From contig NZ_LT635772.1 in assembly GCF_900128415.1 (NCBI RefSeq), positions 248,001-312,000 of the forward strand: a DNA stretch of 64,000 bases, given 5' to 3'. Positions 42,865 through 51,930 of the stretch are shown in pieces; positions within the stretch are counted from its first letter, which is position 1; each line of letters opens with the position of its first letter. The position numbers and the translations under genes are program-made. The stretch comes from Anaerococcus mediterraneensis. GTDB lineage: Bacteria > Bacillota > Clostridia > Tissierellales > Peptoniphilaceae. The notes beneath the pieces are model-generated. The model was not told the origin of the DNA. It saw only the letters and a list, made by a program, of their open reading frames with translations, and did no database searches.

Positions 42865-43755
42865 CTATCTGATATTTTCTAAAATCCTAAGTGTCTCTAC
42901 TATGTGATCATCTCCAAGATTGTCTATATCATCATAGTCTACACCCATAACTACAACTATATATTCCTTGCCATTTTTTTCTGCAAGGGTCGCCCAGCAA
43001 AGCCCAGCATCATCAGTTGTCCCAGATTTGCCGCCGATGATTTCAAAACCATCTTGCTTGTAATTTTTTAGGTGGCTAAAAATCGTACTTTCTATATACA
43101 AACCATCTGGATGGTCAGCTGTAGGTGTTGACTTAAAATCTTTTTTTGTAAAAATCGCCCTAAAGTTCCCATCATTTAAGCTATCTTTTATAAGCATAGC
43201 CACGTCCTTAGCCGACTGATAATTTTTGGGATCATCCATCCCATCAACATTTCCATAAGAAGTATTTTTTAGACCTAATTTATGAGCCTCATCATTCATC
43301 AAAGATACAAATTCATCAATAGAGCCTGCCACATTTATAGCCAGGCTATCAGCTGCTTCTCCAGCGGAAGCAAGCATAGTTGCATATAGCAAGTCCCTAA
43401 AAGTAGTCGTCTCTCCTGCCACAAAACCTGCCATAGAGGCATTCATGTCTACAGCCCTGTGGTAGGCATCAGAATCTATTGGCGCAACAAATCCTAGGTC
43501 TCTTATATACTCTAGGGCGACTCTGACTGTCATTATCTTTGTAAGAGATGCCATAGCCAGCCTCTCATCTTCATTTTTGGCCAAGACTTCCTTGTCATCT
43601 GTCAAATTATAAACATAGACAGCCTTTGATGCATACTCGTCTTCATAATTTTTAATATCATCACTGATATTATTTGATTTTTTTAATAATTTATAACCCA
43701 GAAAAAGCCCCACGAGCAAAAGAGCAAAAAGGATTGGCATAAATAATTTCTTCAT
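42865..43755 (-). CDS. D-alanyl-D-alanine carboxypeptidase (penicillin-binding, S11-type)
   Basis: This 296-residue serine hydrolase has one N-terminal membrane segment (about 5-22). The catalytic SxxK is SLTK at 70-73. The second motif reads ASAGEAAD where many enzymes have SGN, and the third is GGKSGTTDDAG (KSG for KTG). It trims peptidoglycan stem peptides outside the membrane. No ribosome binding site is visible and a TAAAAT box lies 6 bases upstream, so the transcript may be leaderless. Confidence 0.88.
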   Translation of the reverse strand: MKKLFMPILFALLLVGLFLGYKLLKKSNNISDDIKNYEDEYASKAVYVYNLTDDKEVLAKNEDERLAMASLTKIMTVRVALEYIRDLGFVAPIDSDAYHRAVDMNASMAGFVAGETTTFRDLLYATMLASAGEAADSLAINVAGSIDEFVSLMNDEAHKLGLKNTSYGNVDGMDDPKNYQSAKDVAMLIKDSLNDGNFRAIFTKKDFKSTPTADHPDGLYIESTIFSHLKNYKQDGFEIIGGKSGTTDDAGLCWATLAEKNGKEYIVVVMGVDYDDIDNLGDDHIVETLRILENIR

Positions 43756-43761
43756 AAGTCT

Positions 43762-43767
43762 ATTTTA
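43762..43767 (-). promoter_or_regulatory. -10 box giving a leaderless start for the carboxypeptidase gene
   Basis: TAAAAT on the minus strand, preceded by ATG, leaves only 6 bases before the start codon at 43755. No Shine-Dalgarno sequence is present. Confidence 0.4.
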
Positions 43768-43814
43768 CATTAATGTCAGACTTTAACCATTACAATTTTT
43801 GTAATTTTTATTGT

Positions 43815-43845
43815 CACAAAAAAAGAGCCCAGATCGGGCTCTAAA
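43815..43845 (-). terminator. terminator of the flavoprotein gene
   Basis: On the minus strand AGAGCCC and GGGCTCT pair around a 5-base loop and are followed by seven T, just after the stop of the flavin-dependent reductase. Confidence 0.9.
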
Positions 43846-43848
43846 AAT

Positions 43849-45684
43849 TTATTTTGAAATATATTCTTCAGCGCGTTTTGCTGCATTTCTACCAAATACT
43901 ACTATATCTGTTACAGCATTGCCGCCTAGTCTGTTGGCTCCGTGGATACCTCCTGTGACCTCGCCTGCTGCGTATAGGCCAGGGATTGGTTTTCCATCTT
44001 TGTCTAGGACTTCAGAGTTTGTATTTACTTCTACCCCTCCCATTGTGTGGTGGATACCTGGGGAGATTAAAACTGCATAGTAAGGAGCAACTGATAGGTC
44101 AGATCTTGTTTGATCCATGCCTTCTCTGCCAAATTCAGTATCTTTGTTATTTTTAACTATTTCAATCCAGTTTTCAATTGTCTCTTTGATAGTTTCTTCA
44201 TCTGTACCGATTAAGTCTGCAAGAGCCTTATAATCATCACATTTTGTTAGAAGACCCTTGTCAAAATATTTGGCAATTGTAGCTGATTGGTCAAACATAG
44301 ATTGGTCAACTATTAGCCATGCTGATGGGTCTTTTTGTGATAGGATTTCTTTTGATACAAAATCTCTTGTTTGAAGTTCATTTACAAATCTCTTTCCGTC
44401 TTGGTTTACAAGGATTGCCCCTTCTCCCCTAAGACCTTCCGAGATTAGTGATCCGTCTTTTTGTACTACAGTTGGGTGGATTTGGATTTGATCCATGTCT
44501 ATAAAGTTTGCCCCAACTTCTTCTAAAAATCCTACTGCATCTCCTTCGATTGATTTGGCATTTGTTGATACATAGCCTTTTAGATCTGGGTTGTATTTTT
44601 CAACCATCTCTTGGTTTGAACCAAAACCGCCTGTTGCAACTATGACTGCACCAGCATTTACAGTAAGCTTTTCGCCATCTTTATAAGCTGCTTGCACACC
44701 TACTGCTTTGCCATCTTCCATAAGGATTTTTTCGCATCTTGCATCATAAACTATATTTACACCAAGCTCTTTTGCCTTTGCAGTAAGCTTTTGTACTAGG
44801 TAATTACCTACAGGTATTGATTTGCCTTCGTCGTTGATTGGTGCGTGAGTTCTCATTTCTGTTTGTCCACCAGAGAATTTTAGCTGTTTTAGTGGTGCAC
44901 CCAATTCTTCTAGCCAGTCAACAGCTTCTGATGATTCTGCTGCCATTTTCTCAACTAGTTCTTTATTATTTTTATCATGGCCACCCTTCATAGTATCTGC
45001 CACGAATGTTTCTACAGTATCAGGGATGCCTTCTTCTTTTTGAAGTTTGGTCTCTGCTGCGTTCATGCCACCAGATGCTAGAGATGAGTTACCACCAGTG
45101 ATACCAGCTTTTTCTACTATTGTAACTTTTTTACCGTCTTGGGCCATTTGGATAGCTGCAGAAAGACCTGCACCACCTGCACCAACTATTACTGTATCAG
45201 TTGTTATTTCAGTTTGTCTTTCATCTTTAGACTCTTTTGCTACTAGGTCTTCTGGATCTGCTCCAACTTCTTTTATAGCATTTTTTACTGCAGATAAAAA
45301 TGCAGCTGATGATATAGTTGCACCTGAAATATTATCTAGGTCTGTTGTATTTTTGGCAATTACTTCTTCTTTTATTCTTTCAATGCCTGCCCCACCAACA
45401 GCACCAGTTTCTTTTTGATCTACATCAATAGCTGTGATTACACCATTTTCCATAGTCACTTTTACATTGATATCTCCACCATATCCTTTTGCGGATCCCT
45501 CAAATTCTCCAGAAAGTGATCCAAGGTCAGTTGTGTTTTCTGTTTCTTTTGTATTTTCCTCAGACTTTTCTTCTTGTTTTACTTCTTCTTTTGGCTGGTC
45601 TTTGGTATTTGTCGCTGTGTTTCCACAAGCTGAAAGAGCCATTGCCATAGCAAGAGCCATCGCTAGTGACTTATATTTTTTCAT
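43849..45684 (-). CDS. flavinylated extracellular FAD-dependent reductase (fumarate/urocanate-reductase type) lipoprotein
   Basis: This 611-residue protein starts with a lipoprotein signal, MALSAC (Cys20). A charged linker is followed by an FMN-binding domain at about 60-145, with DNISGATISS, where Thr123 is the expected ApbE flavinylation site. An FAD-binding reductase domain follows from about 160 (TVIVGAGGAGLSAAIQMA), with IHPTVV, RGEGAILV and GIHHTMGGVEV. The order FMN-domain then FAD-domain is that of fumarate and urocanate reductases. Lipid anchoring places it outside the membrane. The electron acceptor is unknown. It follows the small FMN lipoprotein. Confidence 0.85.
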   Translation of the reverse strand: MKKYKSLAMALAMAMALSACGNTATNTKDQPKEEVKQEEKSEENTKETENTTDLGSLSGEFEGSAKGYGGDINVKVTMENGVITAIDVDQKETGAVGGAGIERIKEEVIAKNTTDLDNISGATISSAAFLSAVKNAIKEVGADPEDLVAKESKDERQTEITTDTVIVGAGGAGLSAAIQMAQDGKKVTIVEKAGITGGNSSLASGGMNAAETKLQKEEGIPDTVETFVADTMKGGHDKNNKELVEKMAAESSEAVDWLEELGAPLKQLKFSGGQTEMRTHAPINDEGKSIPVGNYLVQKLTAKAKELGVNIVYDARCEKILMEDGKAVGVQAAYKDGEKLTVNAGAVIVATGGFGSNQEMVEKYNPDLKGYVSTNAKSIEGDAVGFLEEVGANFIDMDQIQIHPTVVQKDGSLISEGLRGEGAILVNQDGKRFVNELQTRDFVSKEILSQKDPSAWLIVDQSMFDQSATIAKYFDKGLLTKCDDYKALADLIGTDEETIKETIENWIEIVKNNKDTEFGREGMDQTRSDLSVAPYYAVLISPGIHHTMGGVEVNTNSEVLDKDGKPIPGLYAAGEVTGGIHGANRLGGNAVTDIVVFGRNAAKRAEEYISK

Positions 45685-45727
45685 ATGTACTCCTTTTTCT
45701 CGTTTTAGTTTTTAAAAGAAAAATATA

Positions 45728-45748
45728 AAGCTATCCTTAGATAGCCTT
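45728..45748 (-). terminator. small intercistronic stem-loop
   Basis: GGCTATC and GATAGC pair around a short loop between the two FMN-domain lipoprotein genes, followed by TTTATATTTTT on the minus strand. Probably partial termination or 3' protection. Confidence 0.45.
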
Positions 45749-45764
45749 ATATATTAAAAACTAA

Positions 45765-46130
45765 TTATTTTGCTGATTCCATTGCCTCTTTAAGAGCTGC
45801 TTTGAAAGCTTCACTTGTGACTGTAGCACCTGATACATTGTCAATGTCAGCGCTGTTTGCTTCTTTAGCTGCTTCTACTAATTTTGGAAGAGCATCTGCA
45901 CCGATTCCTTCGGTTTCACCGTGTTCATCAACAACTATGTCTTTGATCTTATCGCCTTCCATTGTTACAGTAAGTTTGATATCTCCACCATAACCAGGAG
46001 CAGTAGCTGTTGCAGTTTTTTCTGCTGTTTCTGCTGGAGCTTCGGCATTTTCTGCTGGTTTTTCAGCTGAGTTGCCACAAGCTGCAAGTGTAAGTGCTAG
46101 AGCACCAACTAAAAATATATTTTTTTTCAT
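45765..46130 (-). CDS. small FMN-binding-domain lipoprotein
   Basis: This 121-residue protein has a lipoprotein signal (LALTLAACG, Cys18), an Ala/Glu linker and an FMN-binding domain: APGYGGDIKLTVTMEG and DNVSGATVTSEAF, with Thr103 as the likely covalent FMN site. The domain closely parallels residues 65-130 of the reductase encoded downstream, pointing to duplication. It may shuttle electrons through the cell wall to the reductase, as described for PplA-type proteins; that role is inference. Confidence 0.85.
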   Translation of the reverse strand: MKKNIFLVGALALTLAACGNSAEKPAENAEAPAETAEKTATATAPGYGGDIKLTVTMEGDKIKDIVVDEHGETEGIGADALPKLVEAAKEANSADIDNVSGATVTSEAFKAALKEAMESAK

Positions 46131-46215
46131 CTTATTCTCCTTCTATATTAAGTGATTGACACGGTTTATCATACCATAAATCGTAAAAAATTCAAATATA
46201 GTCTATATCTTTTAC

Positions 46216-47580
46216 CTAACTAAAGATATCTTTTATTACTTCTTTTATGTTGGCAAAATCCCTAATGTCAATAGCAGAAAATTCCTTCTTATCTATACTA
46301 TTTCTAGCTATATAGACCCTCTCATATCCAAGTCTTTCTAGCTCTTTAACCCTATTTTTGATCTGAGGAACTTTTTTTAGCTCCCCTGTAAGACCAACTT
46401 CCGCTATAAAAACAAATTTATCAGAAATAGGTTTTTTTAGCAAAGAAGAAGCTATGGACATGATTATAGCCAAGTTTACTGCAGGCTCTGATAATTTTAG
46501 GCCACCAGTTGTCTTTATAATTACGTTCATATCATAAAGATTAAGTCCTGCTCTTTCTTGGAGGATAGAAATAAGAGTGTTTAGGTCATCACGTCTTAGG
46601 GAGTCTCCTATCCTTTGAGGGTAGGGCATAAAGGATTTGGAAACTAGGGATTCTATTTCTACTTCCAAGAGTCTAGATCCTTCTTTGCTGACACCGATCG
46701 CAGCTCCTTCTACCCATTCGCTTCTTTGGCTGATAAAGTATTCGCTTGGATTTTCTATTTCTACCAAGCCTTCTTCATCCATAGAAAAAAGACCAATCTC
46801 TCCAGTCCTGCCAAACCTATTTTTAGATGAAGTTAAAACTCTTAGGTCCTCATCTGGACTTCCATCTAGGATCAAAACTGTATCGACTAAATGCTCTAGG
46901 GTACGAAGTCCTGCCATTTCCCCGCTTTTGGTCATGTGGCCTACCATTATAAAGGCTCTTTTCTTTTCAGGATTTTTTGCAATCTCTACTGCCCTGCCTG
47001 CCACTTCTATGGTTTGGGTTGGGCTTCCCTGCTTGTTATCAAACTCTTGTAGGGCAAAGGTCTGGATAGAATCAAGGATTATAATATCTGCATCCTTATT
47101 TTCAATTTCTCTTATGGCAAGGTCCATAGAATTGGTTGATAAGATCCAAAGATTATTTGGCTCAGTATCCATTATCCTTTTAGCTCTGGATTTTATTTGA
47201 CTCTGGCTTTCCTCACCAGATATATAGAGGACTTTTAGACCCCTATCTGCATAGGACTTTGATAATTGCAGAAGTAGGGTAGATTTGCCTGCTCCTGGCC
47301 TTGCGGTAAGAATAGATACTGAGTCTCTGACAAGTCCTCCTCCCAAGGCCCTATCAAACTCCTTGTAAGTTGATTTTATCCTTTCTGCCTGGTTGATTTC
47401 TATATCTTTTAGTCTCTTGGCCTCATTTTCATCAAAGATTACTTTTTGGCTAGACTTAGTCTCTTTGACGGTTGTTTCTATGAGACTACCCCATTTTTTG
47501 CACGACGGACATTGACCTGCCCATACACTTTGGCTGTGGCCGCAGTTTTTGCACTGGTAGACTTTTTTGACCTTAGCCAT
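46216..47580 (-). CDS. radA: DNA repair protein RadA
   Basis: I start it at the ATG at 47580 with GGGAGAG upstream; a TTG three bases earlier is unlikely. The 454-residue protein has a zinc finger (CKNCGHSQSVWAGQCPSC), a RecA-like ATPase with Walker A TARPGAGKSTLLL, the diagnostic SSKNRFG motif and a C-terminal Lon-protease-like domain from about 300. It aids branch migration in homologous recombination. It overlaps the glutamate-cysteine ligase gene. Confidence 0.96.
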   Translation of the reverse strand: MAKVKKVYQCKNCGHSQSVWAGQCPSCKKWGSLIETTVKETKSSQKVIFDENEAKRLKDIEINQAERIKSTYKEFDRALGGGLVRDSVSILTARPGAGKSTLLLQLSKSYADRGLKVLYISGEESQSQIKSRAKRIMDTEPNNLWILSTNSMDLAIREIENKDADIIILDSIQTFALQEFDNKQGSPTQTIEVAGRAVEIAKNPEKKRAFIMVGHMTKSGEMAGLRTLEHLVDTVLILDGSPDEDLRVLTSSKNRFGRTGEIGLFSMDEEGLVEIENPSEYFISQRSEWVEGAAIGVSKEGSRLLEVEIESLVSKSFMPYPQRIGDSLRRDDLNTLISILQERAGLNLYDMNVIIKTTGGLKLSEPAVNLAIIMSIASSLLKKPISDKFVFIAEVGLTGELKKVPQIKNRVKELERLGYERVYIARNSIDKKEFSAIDIRDFANIKEVIKDIFS

Positions 47581-48880
47581 CAATCTCTCCCAAAACCTTG
47601 TTTACAGAAAATACATATACTGCTTTTTTTGGGTCTTCCTTGTAGATTCTTTCGAAAATATCTCTTGGGACAAAGCCAAAAGAAAGTAGGCTTTCTAGCT
47701 CATCAAGGTAAGAATTTTCTAGCTTATCCAAAACTGGCCTTATAATTTTTATAATATCTAAGACCCACTTATAGATTTCTCTTTCCTTATATTTTGCATG
47801 GACACCTAGTACTGTAGCATCTTCTTTTAGTTTTTGTGCATCCTCATAGGTCATGTCTTCAAATATTTTATAGATCTGATCGAAAATATCTTTTCTAAAA
47901 AATATACCCTTTATCAAGGACAAGGCTCCTATATTATAGGGATATACAACATTATCCGGCATCCTGATTTCTATATATTTTTTGACCCTCACATCAGGAA
48001 AAACAATAGAAAGCCCATGGTCGATCATCTCTTTATAGTTTTTCTCATCCATAAGGTCATCCAATGTTTTTTTGCCAACATAGGATTCCACACCGTCTAT
48101 ATTTGCAAAAATCATCGGAGTATCAAGGATTCTCTCTGCATATTTTCTGTAGGATAAGTCTGGATCAAAGGCAAAATCGTATAGGCCTGTCCTATCCCTA
48201 TCGGTATTTTCCCAGATAGTCTGCCTTAGATTTCTCTTTTTGTAGACCTGACCCTCGAAAATATAGGCATTATCAAATGTGCTGTACAAAAAAGGTGAAA
48301 GAGCTGAGGCCAAAAAATATTTTTTCCTAAAGTCTTCTTCATTTTCATAATCGACAGCAAACTGCAAGGACCCTGTCCCCTTCATCATATTGTGGGCAAA
48401 AACTCCACCATAGTCTTTGAAATATTTATACATAAAGTCATAACGCTTTTTGGGTATTATCTTTATATCGTCAATCTTTGTCTTTGGATGGTAGCCCAGA
48501 CAGACTAGGAGCTGGTTTTTCCTATCAAAAACAGGCACGATTTTTTCTGCAGCCTCATTATATATTCTTAATAAATCATCAACCTTATCTGATGCCTTTA
48601 TAGCTAGCTCAAACTGGCTGGCTGGTTCTATAGAAATATCTATCCCCTCGCTTGTAAGCCCAATTAGCCTATCGCCATCATAAACTTTTTCAAAACCCAT
48701 TTTGCTAATCTCTTCTAGACTATCTCCTATACCGTCCTTGCCATAGTAGGAAACAGTCTCTAGGCTGTCTTTGTCAACAACAAAATGTTCTATCTCAAAA
48801 CCAAGTTTGAAAACATCTACAGATTTCTCACCTGATCTTATATATTCTATTATTTTTTCTAATTTTTCTTCTCTTTTCAT
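47573..48880 (-). CDS. glutamate-cysteine ligase (GCS2-type)
   Basis: This 435-residue protein resembles the GCS2/EgtA-like ligases: KLGFEIEHFVVD near the start (the Glu metal/ATP-ligand strand), GLTSEGIDISIEPASQFELA, MKGTGSLQFAVDYENEEDF and YIEIRMPDNV. It would join glutamate and cysteine with ATP to gamma-glutamylcysteine in the cytosol. No glutathione synthetase is adjacent and no GshB domain is fused, so gamma-glutamylcysteine itself may be the product. It overlaps radA by 8 bases or more. Confidence 0.8.
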   Translation of the reverse strand: MKREEKLEKIIEYIRSGEKSVDVFKLGFEIEHFVVDKDSLETVSYYGKDGIGDSLEEISKMGFEKVYDGDRLIGLTSEGIDISIEPASQFELAIKASDKVDDLLRIYNEAAEKIVPVFDRKNQLLVCLGYHPKTKIDDIKIIPKKRYDFMYKYFKDYGGVFAHNMMKGTGSLQFAVDYENEEDFRKKYFLASALSPFLYSTFDNAYIFEGQVYKKRNLRQTIWENTDRDRTGLYDFAFDPDLSYRKYAERILDTPMIFANIDGVESYVGKKTLDDLMDEKNYKEMIDHGLSIVFPDVRVKKYIEIRMPDNVVYPYNIGALSLIKGIFFRKDIFDQIYKIFEDMTYEDAQKLKEDATVLGVHAKYKEREIYKWVLDIIKIIRPVLDKLENSYLDELESLLSFGFVPRDIFERIYKEDPKKAVYVFSVNKVLGEIDG

Positions 48881-48963
48881 AAAAACCTCTTATATACTAC
48901 CTTACCTTTTAAGTCAAGATTAACTATATAAATCTAACCTGTCCCATACTTTTACAAAGAAAG

Positions 48964-48969
48964 TATAAT
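48964..48969 (+). promoter_or_regulatory. -10 box giving a leaderless start for ogt
   Basis: A perfect TATAAT leaves 6 bases before the ATG at 48976, and no Shine-Dalgarno sequence is present. Confidence 0.5.
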
Positions 48970-48975
48970 ATCTTT

Positions 48976-49437
48976 ATGATGAAAAATGCTTATTACAAAA
49001 CAAAAATCGGAGTTATAAAGATTGGCTATGATGAAAAAATTAGAGAAATTGCCTTAGTTGATGATTTTGGACCTGACAATGAAAAATCTGACTTATCAGA
49101 TTTTTTCGCCAGTCAAATCGACAAATATTTAGAGGGAAAACTCACAAAATTTGATAGGCTGGATCTTTTAGATCCTAATGGAAGAAACTTTCAAAAAGCA
49201 GTCTGGAAGGCCCTTTTAGAAATCCCCTACGGTAAAACTCTCTCCTATAAGGAGATTGGAGAAAAAATTGAAAATCCCAAAGCCTACCAAGCCATAGGTA
49301 GTGCTGTCGGCAAAAACCCAATCTTGGTCATAATCCCCTGCCACAGGGTCATAAAATCTGACGGATCTTTGGGAGGCTTTGCCTATGGTTCTGACCTAAA
49401 AAAGAAACTTTTAGAAATCGAGGGGATTTTTTTCTAA
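48976..49437 (+). CDS. ogt: methylated-DNA-protein-cysteine methyltransferase
   Basis: This 153-residue protein has IPYGKTLSYKEIGEKI (DNA-binding helix-turn-helix) and IIPCHRVIKSDGSLGGFAYG, in which the Cys of PCHR accepts the alkyl group. It repairs O6-alkylguanine once per molecule. The N-terminal domain is short, as in Ogt. The start seems leaderless. It is followed by msrAB on the same strand, 106 bases away. Confidence 0.94.
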   Translation: MMKNAYYKTKIGVIKIGYDEKIREIALVDDFGPDNEKSDLSDFFASQIDKYLEGKLTKFDRLDLLDPNGRNFQKAVWKALLEIPYGKTLSYKEIGEKIENPKAYQAIGSAVGKNPILVIIPCHRVIKSDGSLGGFAYGSDLKKKLLEIEGIFF

Positions 49438-49472
49438 ATCACTCATATATATTTTTATAACTTTATAAAAAT

Positions 49473-49491
49473 TTAGCATACTTTATGCTAA
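49473..49491. promoter_or_regulatory. perfect 19-bp dyad upstream of msrAB
   Basis: TTAGCATA, CTT and TATGCTAA form a perfect 8-bp inverted repeat with a 3-base centre, 52 bases ahead of the start of msrAB, in a TATA-rich promoter region. It could be a repressor site for msrAB or a weak terminator of ogt; the absence of a T run after it favours an operator. Confidence 0.45.
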
Positions 49492-49542
49492 TATTAAAAA
49501 ATAAATCTTTTTATAAAAGGAAATAAAAAACGAGGTAGAAAA

Positions 49543-50631
49543 ATGAAAAGAAATAAAATTTTGCTTGGTCTTTTGCTTATACTTTTAGGTCTTTTGGCCT
49601 ATAGTTTTTTCATGAAAAATTCTAAAAAAATCCAAAAAGATAATAATAAAAACCAGGCAAGCACAGGTATAGAAAAATCCGAAAATAATATAAAAAATAA
49701 AAAAGACATATATTTAGCAGGTGGTTGTTTTTGGGGAGTTGAGGGTTATTTCAAAAAAATCCCTGGAGTAGTTGATACAGAAGCTGGTTATGCCAATGGC
49801 AAGACAGATACAACCTCCTACGAGGATTTAAAGAAAACAGACCACAGCGAAACGGTCAAGGTAACCTATGATGAGGACAAGCTCTCCCTCCAGGATATTT
49901 TAGAGTATTATTTTAGGATAATAGATCCAACCTCTATCGACCAGCAGGGCAATGACAAGGGCCGCCAATATAGGACAGGCATCTACTATACAGATACAAA
50001 TGACAAGCTAGTAATAGATGAAATTATCAGACAAGTCCAAGAAAAATACGATAAAAAAATAGCAGTAGAAGTTGCCCCACTAAAGAATTTTGTTCTGGCA
50101 GAAAACTACCACCAGGATTATCTAGATAAAAACCCAAATGGCTATTGCCATATAAATATTTCACTTGCCAACGAACCTTTAGAAAAATACAAAAATAAAA
50201 TCGATAAAAACAAAGAAAATCTAAAAGAAAAACTAACAGATGACCAGTATAAAGTCACCCAAGAAAACAAAACCGAGAGAGCCTTTAGCTCAAAATATGA
50301 TGATTTTGATAAGCCAGGCATCTATGTCGATGTAGTTAGCGGTGAGCCTTTATTTTCATCCAGGGATAAGTATGATGCTGGATGTGGTTGGCCATCATTT
50401 ACAAAACCAATTGATAAAAATATAAATTATAAAAATGATAAGTCTCACAAGATGAATAGGGTCGAAGTTAGAAGCAAAAATGCAGATTCCCACCTAGGCC
50501 ATGTCTTTGATGATGGTCCAAAAGACAAAGGCGGTGTTCGCTACTGTATAAACGGTGCAGCCCTCAGATTTATCCCCCTAGAAAAGATGGAAGAAGAAGG
50601 CTACGGGGACTATATTGATAAGGTGAAATAA
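49543..50631 (+). CDS. msrAB: membrane-anchored methionine sulfoxide reductase MsrA-MsrB fusion
   Basis: This 362-residue protein has an N-terminal membrane anchor (about 5-23), a linker, MsrA from about 54 with catalytic Cys62 in [12 protein letters not shown], and MsrB from about 250 with DAGCGWPSF and catalytic Cys335 in [11 protein letters not shown]. It repairs both epimers of methionine sulfoxide in extracytoplasmic proteins. The MsrB part lacks the CxxC zinc pairs of many homologues. A GAGG site precedes the ATG. Order A-B is the common one in Gram-positives. Confidence 0.95.
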   Translation: MKRNKILLGLLLILLGLLAYSFFMKNSKKIQKDNNKNQASTGIEKSENNIKNKKDIYLAGGCFWGVEGYFKKIPGVVDTEAGYANGKTDTTSYEDLKKTDHSETVKVTYDEDKLSLQDILEYYFRIIDPTSIDQQGNDKGRQYRTGIYYTDTNDKLVIDEIIRQVQEKYDKKIAVEVAPLKNFVLAENYHQDYLDKNPNGYCHINISLANEPLEKYKNKIDKNKENLKEKLTDDQYKVTQENKTERAFSSKYDDFDKPGIYVDVVSGEPLFSSRDKYDAGCGWPSFTKPIDKNINYKNDKSHKMNRVEVRSKNADSHLGHVFDDGPKDKGGVRYCINGAALRFIPLEKMEEEGYGDYIDKVK

Positions 50632-50814
50632 TTTTAAGATCATAAAAGCCTATACAAAATAAACTTAGTTTAATTGACACTTTAAAATTTCCAACCACTA
50701 CCCATCCATAAAAAACATGTGAAATCAACTATTGATCAGTGAAAACTCAATCTTTATCACTTATCTAAAATACACAAGATTTGAATTAATGAAAAAATCT
50801 AAAATATCAAATAT

Positions 50815-50843
50815 AAAAGAGTCGGATGTCCGACTCTTTTTTA
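50815..50843. terminator. bidirectional terminator between msrAB and the mal operon
   Basis: AAAAGAGTCGG and CCGACTCTTTT pair around a 4-base loop with T runs on both sides. The 180 bases between the msrAB stop and this hairpin show no gene. Confidence 0.92.
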
Positions 50844-51926
50844 GTTTATCCTATTTGTAGTTTCTCCATCAAAGAAATGAAGAGCGTCTGGATCTAGGGA
50901 GAAGGTATGAGTTTCTCCTATCCTATATTCGAAGTGGCCTGGTTGGCTTGTGACAAGCTCTGTACCATCTGCCATCTTTGAGTAGATGATTTGTTCCTTG
51001 CCTAGCATTTCTATAACGTCTATGGTAGATGTTACAGAGTTTACTTCGCTTTCTCCAGCTATAAATCTTTCAGACCTGATACCTAGGTATACTTCCTTGC
51101 CTTCGTAGTTTTTAAGAATTGCACTATCTTTGTCATTGGCTCTTATTTTCATAAGTCCAGATTTGTTGACAAATAGGCCATTTTCTATCTTGCCTTCTAT
51201 GATATTCATAGTTGGAGATCCTATAAAGCCAGCTACAAAAAGATTTTCTGGTCTTTGGTAGAACTCATTTGGAGCTCCTACCTGTTGGATCTTACCTTGG
51301 TCAAGCAAGATAATCTTTGTGGCCATGGTCATAGCCTCTGTCTGGTCGTGGGTTACATAGCAGCTTGTTGTATCTAGCTGTTTGTGGATCCTAACGATCT
51401 CAACTCTCATGTGCTCACGAAGTTTTGCATCAAGGTTTGAAAGTGGCTCGTCCATCAAAAATACTGATGGTTTTCTAACTATAGCACGTCCTAGGGCTAC
51501 CCTTTGTCTTTGACCGCCTGATATGTCTGATGGTCTAGAATATAAGTAGTCTCTAAGCTGCAAAATATCAGCAGCCTCTTGGACTCTTTGGTCTATGACT
51601 TCTTTTCTCTCGTTTTTCATCTTTAGAGAAAAGGCCATATTATCATAAACTGTCATATGTGGGTAGAGGGCGTAGGATTGGAATACCATTGCTATATCCC
51701 TATCCTTTGGCTCTACTGTATTCATTATTTTGTCGTTAAAATATAGGGTTCCCTCTGTTATAGAGTTAAGACCTGCTATCATTCTAACTAGTGTGGATTT
51801 ACCACAACCAGAAGGACCTAAGATGGCACAGAAATCATTGTCTTTTATATCAAGATTTATATTTCTGATAGTAAACTTGTCCCTGCCTTCGTATTTTTTT
51901 CCTATATTATCTAATCTAACTCTCAT
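50841..51926 (-). CDS. malK: carbohydrate importer ATPase (MalK/MsmK family)
   Basis: This 361-residue ATPase has Walker A GPSGCGKSTLVRM, signature ISGGQRQRVALGRAI, Walker B VFLMDEPLSNLDAK and H-loop CYVTHDQTEAM. A C-terminal TOBE-type domain from about 240 is the MalK regulatory region. It drives uptake through the two permeases encoded upstream. The name malK is by family and operon context; MsmK/UgpC-type multi-system use cannot be excluded. Confidence 0.9.
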   Translation of the reverse strand: MRVRLDNIGKKYEGRDKFTIRNINLDIKDNDFCAILGPSGCGKSTLVRMIAGLNSITEGTLYFNDKIMNTVEPKDRDIAMVFQSYALYPHMTVYDNMAFSLKMKNERKEVIDQRVQEAADILQLRDYLYSRPSDISGGQRQRVALGRAIVRKPSVFLMDEPLSNLDAKLREHMRVEIVRIHKQLDTTSCYVTHDQTEAMTMATKIILLDQGKIQQVGAPNEFYQRPENLFVAGFIGSPTMNIIEGKIENGLFVNKSGLMKIRANDKDSAILKNYEGKEVYLGIRSERFIAGESEVNSVTSTIDVIEMLGKEQIIYSKMADGTELVTSQPGHFEYRIGETHTFSLDPDALHFFDGETTNRIN

Positions 51927-51930
51927 TGTA

